From Knufia peltigerae (lineage: Eukaryota; Ascomycota; Eurotiomycetes; Chaetothyriales; Trichomeriaceae), in assembly GCA_030247855.1 (NCBI GenBank), contig JAPDRN010000078.1, positions 62,001 to 126,000 on the forward strand: a stretch of DNA of 64,000 bases, written 5' to 3'. Made by a program: the position numbers and the translations under genes. Below the pieces are notes generated by a model that was not told where the DNA came from, searched no databases, and worked only from the letters and a program-made list of their open reading frames with translations. This document shows positions 1-10,916 of the stretch, piece by piece. How positions within the stretch are numbered: position 1 is the first letter of the stretch; each line of letters begins with the position of its first letter.

Positions 1-583
1 TCGCAGAGCGCATTGGTTATTATTACTGGGAGTAGAGAGAAGAGTGAGTGACTAGGAACCAAACGAAGAGAGAGAACGTGGTAAGATGTTGTTACGGGGT
101 TGAAGACCTATATGGATGTAAAATGAGGCCTAAATGTTTAGGGCCCGGCGCCCAGGAGTCCCCTAGAGGTTCAGGGGACACTTGGTGGACTCATAAAGTA
201 TTCGCGCCTATTTTTGATAGCTATGAAAGCGCCTAAAGGTGTTGGAAATGATTCCTGATGATGAAAGTTACCCGACGGTGGGCGTTTTACCAGTTGCCCC
301 CTAGAAACGTGATCGTATTGGTAGGCGGTGTCCCTGGTCCAAAACACCCTACGAGTACTTTGTTGTACCGACGTCAGGTGTGTAAAAGTTCGACGCTCTC
401 CTGTGTGAAGTGTGACGAGAATAACCACAGCGAGTCAGTCGTTCGACTTGTCTACCTGCTTACGAGTTGGGTCACTACTATCTGTTTTCGTGTCGAGTGG
501 ACACACCACCTGTGAGGACGTGCCCTGGAGTCAACGGGGTCCGATCAATGCACACAACAGAGTCAATTTCTCCTCAAGGTCTA
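1..583. other. Left edge, no gene recognised
   Basis: I see no coding region, RNA gene or repeat here. Only short ORFs without family features are present. The stretch lies downstream of the monooxygenase stop at 584 and may hold its 3' UTR. Confidence 0.5.
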
Positions 584-2284
584 TCACTTGCGTGGCCCGT
601 GCCAAATCCCACAAAAGGGCCTGAAGCCTTTGTATCCCGCCGCGGCCGCTTCGAGAAGTGCGTTGTTGAAGGCACCCAACCCCCCTAGGAAGAACAAAAC
701 CCTGTGGCCTTTGCCCTTGACATTGTCTCCCCAAAACCAAGACTTTGTCTCCCAATACAAGGTCTTGGTACACAACTCTGTGCACTTGTCAAACCAGTCA
801 GCTTCGGCCTCCGGGAGGGCTTCCAGTTCGACCCTCCGTTTGATTGCTGCCGCTGCCGCCGCCGCTTCTCCATTATTCATTCCGCTCGTGCCGTTGACTC
901 TCCCACCGACCAAGTCTTCTTCGACAAGCTCCTTCGCCCGGGCAATGATGCCGGTGATGAACTCAACGTGCATCTCCAACGCGGGAGGCACGTTGCTGAA
1001 GGCGGAGAGGGGACCGCTGATCATGAAGAAGTTTGGAAACCCAGACACCGCCGTCCCGAGGTAGGTGGAAGGGCGTATCGCCCAGTGGTCTCTCAAGGTT
1101 TCGCCATTTCGACCTCGTATGCAGACGCGATTGTAAGAGCCGTCGAAAGCGTCGAACCCGGTCGCCATGATGATGACGTCGAGTTCGTGCGTCTTGCCGT
1201 CGGACGTTTGGATGCCGTCCTCGGTGAGCTCGACGATCGGCGTGGCCTTCAGATCTACCAGCTCGACATTCTCCCGGTTGAACGTCTCGTAGTAGCCGGT
1301 GTCGCACAGCGGTCGGCGAGCAAAAGGTTCCCAAGGGGTGAGCTTCCGCGCCGTCTCCGGGTCCTTGACGATCGACCTGATCTTGTTGCGGATGAAGACG
1401 CAGGCCGCCTCGTTCGCCTCCCTGTTCGTCGCGATGTCGGCGAAGAGGCCAAAGTTGAACCGCAGGCCGTTCCCCGTCCGCCAGCACTCCTCAAAGACAC
1501 GATTGCGTTCCTCTTCCGAGACGCTCAGCGCGGACACCTTGCTCTCCTCGAACCCCATACCCGACGCGCTGGTCTTGACGTGGTCCCAAATCGCGTCGTA
1601 ATCCTTGTTGATGCGGTCACGATATTCCTTGGACACCGGACCGTCATTGGCAGGTATGGTGTACTGAGGTCGCCTCTGAAAACAGGTGAGGGTCTTTACG
1701 TCCTTTGCGATGGCGCTGATGACCTGGACGCCGGTGGAGCCGCAGCCGACGACGCCGACCCTTTTCCCCTTGAAGTCATAAGTCTCCGGGAACCTCGACG
1801 TGTGGTAGAGCTCCCCCCGGTACACATCGATCCCGGGTATGTCGGGCCAGTTGGTGGCGTTCAGGATCCCGAGTGCGGTGATGAGGTAGTGGGCCTCCAT
1901 GACCCCCGACGAGGTTTGGACCCTCCACAGCCGGCCCGCTTCGTCATAGGCCGCACCGAGAAACTCGGTGTTGAACTGTATGTGCCTCCGAAGATCGTGG
2001 CGCTTCACCACGTGCCTAAGGTAGGCCAACACCTCTGGTTGCTTCACATAACGTTCCGTCCAAGGGTAGTGTTGAAGATCATCCTTGTCCCAGGAATAAC
2101 GGTACGCGAAAGCCTCGGTGTCACTCATGGCCCCGGGATAGCGGTTCCAGTACCATGTCCCGCCAACATCACCAGCTTGATCAATGACTTTCACCGACAG
2201 GCCCAGTTTCAGAAGACTGTATAGCTGATAGAGCCCCCCAAATCCTGCACCGACAACGAGCGCATCAAGTTTGGTGACGGCCAT
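584..2284 (-). CDS. Flavin-containing Baeyer-Villiger monooxygenase
   Basis: This intronless gene encodes 566 aa, a usual length for the cyclohexanone monooxygenase class. Such enzymes use FAD, NADPH and O2 to insert oxygen beside a ketone carbonyl, giving an ester or lactone. Visible are the N-terminal FAD dinucleotide motif GAGFGG (residues 12-17), the family block GGTWYWNRYPG (41-51), a Baeyer-Villiger fingerprint at 155-166 (Y-x-G-x3-H-T-x2-F-P, with Tyr and Phe where Phe and Trp are commonest) and the NADPH-binding GCGSTG (180-185). The ATG gives a complete N-terminal Rossmann strand. It is divergent from a hydrolase that starts 563 bp away, so the two may share control. The substrate cannot be read from sequence. 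Confidence 0.93.
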   Translation of the reverse strand: MAVTKLDALVVGAGFGGLYQLYSLLKLGLSVKVIDQAGDVGGTWYWNRYPGAMSDTEAFAYRYSWDKDDLQHYPWTERYVKQPEVLAYLRHVVKRHDLRRHIQFNTEFLGAAYDEAGRLWRVQTSSGVMEAHYLITALGILNATNWPDIPGIDVYRGELYHTSRFPETYDFKGKRVGVVGCGSTGVQVISAIAKDVKTLTCFQRRPQYTIPANDGPVSKEYRDRINKDYDAIWDHVKTSASGMGFEESKVSALSVSEEERNRVFEECWRTGNGLRFNFGLFADIATNREANEAACVFIRNKIRSIVKDPETARKLTPWEPFARRPLCDTGYYETFNRENVELVDLKATPIVELTEDGIQTSDGKTHELDVIIMATGFDAFDGSYNRVCIRGRNGETLRDHWAIRPSTYLGTAVSGFPNFFMISGPLSAFSNVPPALEMHVEFITGIIARAKELVEEDLVGGRVNGTSGMNNGEAAAAAAAIKRRVELEALPEAEADWFDKCTELCTKTLYWETKSWFWGDNVKGKGHRVLFFLGGLGAFNNALLEAAAAGYKGFRPFCGIWHGPRK

Positions 2285-2847
2285 TTGAGCAAACTATTCA
2301 AGGGCTCAACTCAATAGATGAGATTTGACGAGTAGCTGGCTCACTCAGATTCGACCCTCTTGGTCTTGAAATACCAAAAAACAAGAGGAGGGTGGCAGCA
2401 AATGTCAATTTCAGCAGATTCTTCCTGAATGGGGTGTCCCAACTCTGTTCTGGAAAAAGACGTTGTCTGAGACGGCGACCGGGAAGTATTTCTTGGTCTG
2501 AGGATGGAGTTTTGTAGCCTTTCTCGACGGGAGTGATGCCGGCGGAATCGTTGATGGTACGCAGCATTCTCACTACGAGTGCGGATCGTCCTACCAGGTT
2601 AATAGCACCTGGTTCGAATTTTCGGCGCCCTCGTTCACGGAGGTTGTTTTGCCGAAAATTGATTCTTGGTCCACCTTCCGGCATATTGAAGTTTTTCGTG
2701 ACATTATGGGTGTCAAGAGCTCAAAAGCCTTTCCCTGCCGTGGCCGATGACTGTTTACCTCCTTTGTCCTAGGACAATGCGCGAGTATCTTGATCTGTAA
2801 ATCTGATTATCCAGAACCATCAATTTTGGCGACCAGCAATACAAAAC
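2285..2847. promoter_or_regulatory. Divergent promoter region, monooxygenase/hydrolase
   Basis: This 563 bp stretch lies between two outward-facing starts and contains no convincing gene. By position it must carry both promoters. I could not pick out a specific operator or a clear TATA box. Confidence 0.5.
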
Positions 2848-4027
2848 ATGTCACGCTCTATTTCTCATGATCAGCGGAATATAGCATTCCGTGAAGCCTT
2901 TTTTTCAGCCGAGCATGCAAAGAAAAGAGCCCAGAAAACATCAGTGGTGGTGGAAGCGCGAGCCAAAGACCTGGGTCTTGAGCACCAGGTCGAGGCCGTG
3001 CCTGATAGCAGAGGTGCCAAACTGCACTGGCTCGGAGATCGTGGATCAGAAAAGGTGATATTGTACTTCCACGGTTAGTGTGTTTGTCTTGTTCGTTTCC
3101 CAGTTGTTTGACGACTTGATGGCAACAGAAAGAGAACTCATTTTCATATCTGCAGGCGGCGGTTACGGATTACCGGCCTTTGACGGTCATATTCTCTTTC
3201 TTGGGCAGTGTCTGGCCCGCTGTGCTTCAGCGAAGGGAAGAAAGAATGTTGCTGTAGCTTTTCTAGAATATAGTAAAGGGCCTCATCATCTGAATTTCTT
3301 TTCTTCTTTTGGAAAGTCATCAATTGCTGACGAAAAATTGCATGCCTCACCACCGAGACCAAATTCCCTGGCCAACTTCTGCAAGCTACGGAAGCTTTAC
3401 GTCTCCTCTTATCGAGTGACTACAAACCATTAGAGGTACTCGATAATCGCGGAAACCGCGCTGAGCCCTCTGAAAGAGAGAGACACAGACAGAAGCTGAC
3501 AACACTCACAGATCGTCGTAGGTGGAGACTCAGCAGGTGGCAACTTGTCGATCGCTCTGATTTCTCATATCCTTCATCCATTCGTTGGGATCCCCTCGTT
3601 GAGTCTCGAGGCCCCCCTCGGAGGACTTCTTCTCATCTCACCGTGGGTCAGTTTCGGTACAGAGACACAGTCCTTCCGAGACAATGAGCTGCGAGACATC
3701 TTCCCCGTCTCGACAATGTCCCAACTCGCTACAGAATTCGTCGGGAAGGGCGGCGAAAGAAATAACTGGTCGGAACCATTTCTTGCAAGTACATCATGGT
3801 GGAACAATGTGCCAGTCAGAAAGATTCTAAACGTCTGGGGCGCTTTGGAAATGTTCAGGGATCATATTGCGACATTTGGACAGCGGCTTCAGATGGCGGG
3901 CAACTCGATTAACAACGTCGAGTGCCCCATGCAAGTGCACATAGACTGTATTCTGGATGCGCAGACCGGCTTGGAGCCTGGGCCCATGTCCGTCAAGATA
4001 TGGGAATGGCTGTTGGAGGTCCTTTGA
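2848..4027 (+). CDS. Alpha/beta hydrolase (hormone-sensitive-lipase-like), probable splice-acceptor defect
   Basis: A four-exon model (2848-3073, 3156-3272, 3344-3435, 3512-4027) gives 316 aa. It carries the oxyanion motif HGGGYG (residues 75-80), spliced across intron 1, and the nucleophile elbow GDSAGG with Ser152. A C-terminal Asp/His region (FRDHI then QVHID) fits the catalytic acid and base. The fold is that of esterases that open carboxylic esters or lactones. Intron 2 is odd. It starts with a good GTAAAG and has a CTGAC branch site, but the position that keeps the frame (3343/3344) is preceded by CAT instead of CAG. The next AG (3356-3357) shifts frame and stops early. The gene may therefore be newly inactivated, or the base may be a sequence error. 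It is divergent from the monooxygenase, whose ester product it could hydrolyse (inference). Confidence 0.75.
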
Positions 4028-4763
4028 AAAGCCCATTTTGATGATCACGGTTGAGAACGTCCGGGTCAAGATACAGTAAATCTCCTTGACAGTCCCGTGA
4101 TCCTGCTGCTGGTGGAATTGTTATGCCATTATTGTTGCTCAGCCTGTCGGGATGGGATTTTGCAAAGTATCAAGCTGGCTTTGGCCTCACCCAAACAAGT
4201 GCCTCGTTTATAGAGCCGTCCAACTTTCTTCCTAGTGTTCACTTGTTTGCATGTTTTGAGTTAATGTCAGCGAGATTGCCCCAGTCTTCCTCGAATCCGA
4301 TTGAGGAGTTTCAATCTGACGGATAGGCGTCTCCTCCGACAGCCTGATCAGAACAGTCGGGCTCGTTACTCGTCGTGAACCACAACGTCACGAACGGGTA
4401 GCTGCTGAATTTTCGGATGTCGAGTGTCGCATGTACGGGCGAGAGAAACAAAGCAGTTGTACAGAGTACCCTGTTTGACATTATTCGGCAACTGATTTCC
4501 GAATCCTCCAATCAAAGATCAACATGGATATGGGCTTGTCCCCAGAAAGACCACCGATCAAAATGATCAGCCCAACAAGGCTTGCTTGCTCTGCGATTCT
4601 CAATTTTCGGGTTTAGAGGTCTGTGAAGGAGACTGTGGCTGAGGAACTGTCCTCGATGATGGCTGCACAGCAACATGTCGAGACGTAAATAGTCAGTGTT
4701 CCGCACCCTGCAAGAGTCCAAACACCCTCAAGTTGTTAGCCTTTGTCCGTATTGACGACGAAA
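4028..4763. other. Intergenic, nothing recognised
   Basis: This stretch lies between the hydrolase stop and the sugar transporter start. Only short unlinked ORFs are present, and no family feature or repeat was seen. It should contain the transporter promoter. Confidence 0.4.
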
Positions 4764-6935
4764 ATGGCACAGATCAGACTCTTCAATCTATTCATCCACT
4801 GCGTGATCTTCTCTGGAGGTCTGACGTATGGCTTTGGGTTTGCCGGGTTCACAACCAGTATCGGACAGCCTTCCTTTTACAAGTATTTCAAACTCGATCG
4901 TAAGTGGACCCCCATTTACCCGTACCCATTTCTGTAGAGATGAAGCCATTAACGAAGAGAGCGATAGCGACGGACGAGTACACTTCGAGGTAATGTCCAT
5001 CTCGCTCCTGGCTAGTTTGGGGTTGCTCGACTAATAAAGGCCACCTGCATAGTATCCTGGGAGCTGTCAATGCCCTGTTTTATGCAGGATGTGCGTTTGG
5101 CTCGATTGTGCAAGCATACCTGGCCGATTGGGTGGGTAGGAAAAGAGCCCTCATGATTGCAGCAATCGCGGCTTGCATCGGGGCAGCCCTTGGTGCTGGC
5201 TCGGTCAACGTTCCGATGCTCGTGACCTGTCGTTTGATCCACGGCTTTGGACTGGGCATGGACATCCCTCTGATCCCTCTCTTCCTCACCGAACTCGCCT
5301 CAGCCAGGCATCGGGGCTTCCTCTCGGGCCTCACCACGTTGAGTTTTGCCACCGGCTATGTCATGTATGCCATATACTCCTATAGCACCTGGGGACGGCT
5401 AGGACAAGAAAAGGGGACTGACACCATTATTGCTTGTAGCTGTGGGTGGATCGCGGTCGGTACCTACTTTGCCACGAATGAGACCTTCCAATGGAGGTTT
5501 CCGCTCGCCATTGCTTGCCTCCCACCATTGATCATGGTGGCGACTATACCATTCTTGCCTGGTCAGGACACAAATCCTTTGTTCATCCCCTCTCCCCCGG
5601 TTTTCTTTTTCCCCGACAAAGACTGACCTGTGTTGTCTGCAGAGAGCCCAAGATACTTGGCCTGGGTTGGGAAACACGATGAAGCCTGGAAAGTCATCTC
5701 CAAGATCCATTACGACCCTGAAGATGTGGGAGATGCTTCAGCCGCTCGAGCAGAGTACACCCAGATCGTCCGCCAGGTAGAATACGACAAGGAATCTAGC
5801 ACATCAATGCTACAGATTTTCAAAAGGCCCACGTGGAGACGCAGAGCCTTCCTCGCAATGTTCATCTTGTAATCCTTCCTAAACCGTTTGCTAAGTTGAT
5901 GCAATGAGGACTGATCTCTATGTGCTTCAGATTTGCCTCGCAGTCGACGGGGGTAAGAACCTTTCCGGAAATATTTCAAAGAATGACGTCTCACTGAGGT
6001 TTCAAAGGTTTTTGGCATTGCGAACTATCTGCCTATCATCGTGGGATCCATGGGAGAAACCGGAGTAATGCCCTTGGTCTTGTACGGTAAGAATGAGCGT
6101 CCTGCCAGAAGCATACCCTTCTCACACTGGCTGGTGTTGATCTGGTACAGGGGTATATACCACCACCGGGACCTTGATGGTCCTTGTAGTGATTTCTGTT
6201 CTTGATCGAGTCGGTCGCCGCACCATGTTCTGTAAGTACATAAGTACACTCCCCGGTTCTCATGACGGCGTTTCAAGTGAGTCAAAATAACGTTAGATAT
6301 GCTAGTGATCGGTTTCCCGGGAATGGCCTTGTGTCTTCTCGCCGAGGCCGTACTACAGTGGAAATACCTGGGCACTACTAGCAGTGGTGGGAATGCCGCC
6401 TGCATCCTGTTCATTTTCGTATACATTGTCTTTTACCAGGGTGTCGATGCGCCCTCTTTTGTCTGGTACTGTCCCCTTCTCCTTTTCTGAGAATTCGAAC
6501 GTCATTGCTGAAAGCCACATCAGGGCTGCCGAGATATTTCCCACCACTATACGAGCCAAGGGGATCGCTCTGGCGTTTTTCAGCTACTTTCTGGGTGCCA
6601 TCACGTATACCACACCTGCTCCAACCGCACTGCGCAACATGTGTGTAGTATCAGTTATTTCCTCCTGATTGAACAGAGAGGCTGACAACAGCAACAGTGG
6701 ATACCGCTTGTACTTCATCTACATGGCACTCTGTATCATCTCCACCGTCATCGTGTATTTCTTCGTCATGGAAACAAAGGGCAAACCGGTCGAAGAGTTG
6801 GGGGCACTATTTGGCGACAAAGTCGTGGTTCACCTCACCAGTGATGGCCATGGCATTGTCGAGGAGAAATTGATGGCCGAGGTGAAGGAAGACAAAGTCG
6901 AGGAGGTGAAGATTGACGTGACTACCGTGATCTAG
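4764..6935 (+). CDS. MFS sugar transporter (hexose/lactose-permease-like)
   Basis: Ten phase-consistent exons (4764-4899, 4968-4989, 5053-5561, 5643-5868, 5931-5952, 6008-6086, 6151-6231, 6297-6465, 6524-6640, 6698-6935) give 532 aa, the normal length for a fungal 12-helix sugar porter of the plasma membrane. Family marks in order are LADWVGRKRA after helix 2, a long R-x-hydrophobic segment before LTELASARHRG, the PESPRYL motif at the start of the central loop, LDRVGRR after helix 8, AEIFPTTIRAKG near helix 10 and METKGKPVEEL at the C-terminus. Exon 2 (22 nt) and exon 5 (22 nt) are very short and easily missed. The ATG at 4764 opens a hydrophobic first helix. Substrate is unknown. It lies between a hydrolase and a zinc-cluster regulator. 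Confidence 0.9.
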
Positions 6936-7574
6936 GTTGACTCACCAAAACCCTGAGCCTTATGTACGATTTCTGGTGAAGTCGATATATCTGTTGATTT
7001 GTATCTCACATACATGAGACCTGCCATTTTGAATGCATCTGGTTTCCATTGCGGCCAAAAGCTCTCTGAAAGAAGTCCGTACCGAGTACATCTTGTTAGT
7101 TTGGGCAGGGGACCCGCTTCTTGATCTCAACTCTGAACCCATTGGGGAACGAGATAGAAAAACACGAGCCAAACTGTCTCGTGGTTGTGAGCAAAGTTTG
7201 AGCCCAAGAGATCACGGGGTCTGGAAACAGTAGCAGAATATGCTAGATCAAAAAAATAGACCTACAGTGAGCCTAGAGCCAAGGGCTGTACTGTAAACCA
7301 GGCAAGCCACCCAAGGAGTCCAAGGACCCCCCCCCTCACCTCCCCTCCCCCGGAACCCCGCGTGAAAACAAGCGAGGGCGTCCAACCCCCCCAGGGAAGG
7401 GCAGCCAGTTCTACTCCCCATCATAATGGCCCCAGACATCTGGTTTTCCTTTGGGAGAGAGACAACGGCTAGTAATACGAGATCGAAGGGACTACAGATA
7501 GCGTATCCTTTCTCACAGTTCAAACTTGATAAACAACGCCATAATTATCTTATCTTCCCTCAAGTAACGCAACC
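6936..7574. other. Intergenic, C-rich tract
   Basis: No gene is seen. The stretch includes the 3' UTR of the sugar transporter and the promoter of the next regulator. Its notable feature is the C-run cluster at 7327-7359, listed separately. Confidence 0.5.
7327..7359 (-). promoter_or_regulatory. Potential G-quadruplex upstream of zinc-cluster regulator
   Basis: Four C-runs of 9, 4, 5 and 4 bases (7327-7335, 7342-7345, 7347-7351, 7356-7359) give four G-runs on the minus strand with loops of 4, 1 and 6 bases. This meets the usual G-quadruplex pattern, with an i-motif on the other strand. It lies about 215 bp before the regulator ATG at 7575. Confidence 0.6.
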
Positions 7575-10137
7575 ATGTGTGCTCGCCCAAGCACTGATTC
7601 AAGCCCCGACTCATCCAGACGAAGAAGTGGTGGTCCGGCAAGAGGTCGACCACGGGCAACTTTGGCGTGTCTCACTTGTCGACTACGCAAGGTGAAGGTG
7701 AATTTTGTTTTGTCTTCTTACTTTTGCGGGATGTGCTTCATCGATCGCAAAATTGGCTGATCATTACTCTCATATGGATATATAGTGCGATTTTCAAACG
7801 GCCGAAGGAAACATTTGTTCTGCTTGTCGCTCATCAAACACCAGATGTGTGCTGAACCGAAAGGACGGCCGGCGGTGGTAGGTTTTTCCCTCTCTCTCCC
7901 TCTCCTCCAGAAGAAAAGCAGCCCGTGACTCCCAAGCTCACATCTCTCACGAAGTCGTGAGCCTCGCGAGGATATAACCGTCATAAAGTCACGTCTCGAC
8001 ATTCTGGAATCACTATTGAAACAAAACACCGATGCTGAGAGCGGCCACGACATAACATCGCGAACTCGGACTTCTGAGGATGATGGAACAACCTCATACG
8101 GCGAAACCAATGGCCACGGCATGGACAACGTACTTTCGTCCCTCAACCACCATGAACAACAACCATCATTCCCACCAGAGCTCTATTCACCATCGGAAAT
8201 CCAACGGGTGACTGACACTCAACCTGATCATGAGATGTTCAGTGGCGACGTCGGCGGAGACGGCCTGGCCAGCACAACCTTCGAGGCAACGAACCTGAAC
8301 GACGATGAAGGAGAGCCTCTTTCCTCAATATGGAACACTCTTGGTCTCCCACCCGTTGTATCTCATGAGCAGCAACACAGATCGTCTTCCACGAGTGCGC
8401 CGCCGCCTGACGTGCCGCCGCCGCGGCCCCTGTTCCACGCAGAGTCCGATCGGGCACAATTGGGCTTCTACGGCCCGACCTCCCAATGTTATCTTCAGTA
8501 TCCATGCCATGGTCCGGATCTGGACGATCTGGAGATCGACCCGTCACCACCACCGCCCCTGTTGTTGAAGATTGATGCCGACTCTCCGAGCGCCAGGAAG
8601 GCCGTGCTCGAATCATACTGGAAATCCAACGAACTTTGGAGTAGTATCGTCGACAGATGTTTTTTCATCGCCCACAAAGCCGCCGGCCACGCGTCGCAAT
8701 ATTACTCCCAGGGGTTGGAGGATGCCATGCTGGCTTGCGGTTCTCGCAACAGCACTTCGAGTGCCATCAGAAAAGTCGGGAGGGAATATCTCCGACGGGC
8801 AAAGATGAACCTCCAAATCGAGATTGAGAATCCGACAGTTGCAGCCTTGCAAGGGTGTCTACTGGTGAGTAACTATGAGGCTGGAACGGGACAAAACAGG
8901 ATCGGTTGGATGTTCATGGGTAAGGCCTACTCCGTCCCTTGTGTCCATGACTATTGTTGCTATCGCTTGCAAAGGCTGATTATGGGCCCAAACAAACACA
9001 GGAATGGCGGTTCGATTGCTCCTGGACTTGGGACTTCACGAAGACCGTTCGACTCTGGTGGAGAATGGAGCCATCTCGGTAGAGGAGTGGAGGTATCAGA
9101 AACGCCTCTTCCTGGGGACATTCCTCTATGACACCATTTGGGGGTGGTTCATAGGCCGCCCTAGAGGTGTCCCACTCCTCAGCGTCACCGTGGTAACTTC
9201 CACCAACACCGTCGACGATGGCGATCAGTCACACCTGTATGAATGGACCAGCCTTTGTTCCCAGATGGCTCGGGCCCAAGACATCATCAATGGGCCTCAG
9301 CCCCTTGACCCGAACACCATGGACCAATTGTACAGAATATACCTGGGATTGGAATCCGAATACGACAACTTGCCTACAGATCTGGCCTGGAGGGAGGGAG
9401 AAACCGTCACTCTGGAACCTTCAGCCTACACCCTCCACACACAGTATCTGGCGACTCAAATCATGTTGCTCCGTCCTCCAGGTCGACGAAACAACGGTCA
9501 AACGACGACGACACAGGCTGGAGACAATGATGATGCCACCGCCTTCCTACTACCGGGACTGACGTTGCCAGAGGTCTTGGGTCTTATCCGTCAAAAGGCA
9601 GTACGGATCGCCCGACTCGTTCAACTCCTCACTCAGATCCACGGGGTCGAATTGGTGGTACCCACAATCCTGGACAATGTATTTGTCGCGGCCTTGAGCC
9701 TGATCCGAAACGCCCTCCGCGATCCACTGGCTCTGGAAGAAGACGAGCAATGGCTACGCTTGTTCGCGAGGACCTTGGGCAGCGTCCAACGACATTACCA
9801 CATGGCGTGCCGTATCCGAAAAGCTCTGACGAGCATCGTGGAAAACACGACCATGGAGGAGATCTTCAAGGTGAAAAGTCCGGGATCGGATTCAACATCA
9901 AGCCCACAGAGATTATTGGTGGGACAACAACGACAACAACAACACTTGCTACAAGGACAACAATGTCGGGAGTCACCTCCTTCGTCGATCGGCAACTATC
10001 TTTGGCCTATTGCGAGCAGTGGAGATGATGGTTTGTTGATGGACGACTTTCACAAAGATCCTCAATTGCCATCGGTGGTGGGCATGAATCCTGGCGGTGA
10101 TTGTCTACCAAATCTGGCCTGGTTTAGCAAAGCCTAA
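7575..10137 (+). CDS. Zn(II)2Cys6 fungal transcription factor
   Basis: A four-exon model (7575-7697, 7786-7880, 7955-8919, 9002-10137) gives 772 aa. The DNA-binding cluster is split by intron 1: ACLTCRLRKVKC on one side, then CSACRSSNTRC. A basic stretch (SSRRRSGGPARGRPR) precedes it, and a coiled coil (KSRLDILESLLKQN) follows for dimerisation. The central fungal_trans-type middle homology region carries MAVRLLLDLGLHED and later helical segments. A Gln-rich stretch lies near the C-terminus (9918-9965). The donor of intron 2 is uncertain: GTTTTT at 7881 keeps the frame, whereas the better-looking GTAGGT at 7877 does not. It sits between a sugar carrier and a dehydrogenase, so local control is plausible but unproven. 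Confidence 0.88.
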
Positions 10138-10916
10138 GACTGGTTTGGGCGGAAGCCGGGGCAAAAATGACTTGAACGTGTGATTATCCTTGTTGGAAGT
10201 TTTGTTTCTTCTTAGGTGTAGGAGCAGGGTCTCGATGGGTTGATATCACACTCACAACCCCGTGACTTCAGCCAGAAACCCCGTGATCCTCGAGTACCGT
10301 AAACGGCAAAGTATCCATCGGTACGTGAACGAATTGTCTTGAACAACAGATGAGGTGTTGTGTCTTCGCTCTAATGAAAAAGCATACCTAGGACTAGCTT
10401 ACCGTAAAATATATCCATGTCGAAGCTTAACGACCAACCATGAGGGTCTTTAAAGTGGTCTGCTACAATACCACCACCCTTGCACCTACTCTTTACAGTT
10501 AGTACCTACTCCACTGGGGCTTTTGTGACCACGTCATTGGCCGACTCCCGTCAACCACCATGTGGGAACGTGGTTGTTGATGGATCGATGGATGGGGATA
10601 AAAGCTACGGCCATAACGATATTGTCCACAGATGCAACCGTTGTTGAATGTGGACAGTTCGTCCATTCACAACCCAGAACCTATCTCACAACGATTGGCC
10701 ATGGCTCGGACTTAGTATCGGTCAATGCGGCCGCAGTTGTTCTTTTGCTCTACAATACGGGGTACAAAAAGTTGGACGATGCCATCAAGGGACGAGATGT
10801 AACGCGGTCGGTTCTACCCAACCAGACAGTTTGTTGATAGACTTTTGATGAACTTTATCGACTCGTTTACCTACGTTCCAAAAGCACAGAATAAATACTT
10901 CGTCGTCTCATAAAAC
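10138..10916. other. Intergenic, nothing recognised
   Basis: This stretch of about 780 bp lies between the regulator stop and the dehydrogenase start. I saw no coding features, RNA gene or repeat. It should contain the dehydrogenase promoter. Confidence 0.4.

Noticed and set aside
704..2224. 506-codon plus-strand ORF
   Set aside because: It is antisense to the monooxygenase, arises from GC-rich third positions, and has no family motif.
2600..2660. GGTTCGAATT resembling a tRNA B box
   Set aside because: No matching A box or acceptor stem could be found around it.
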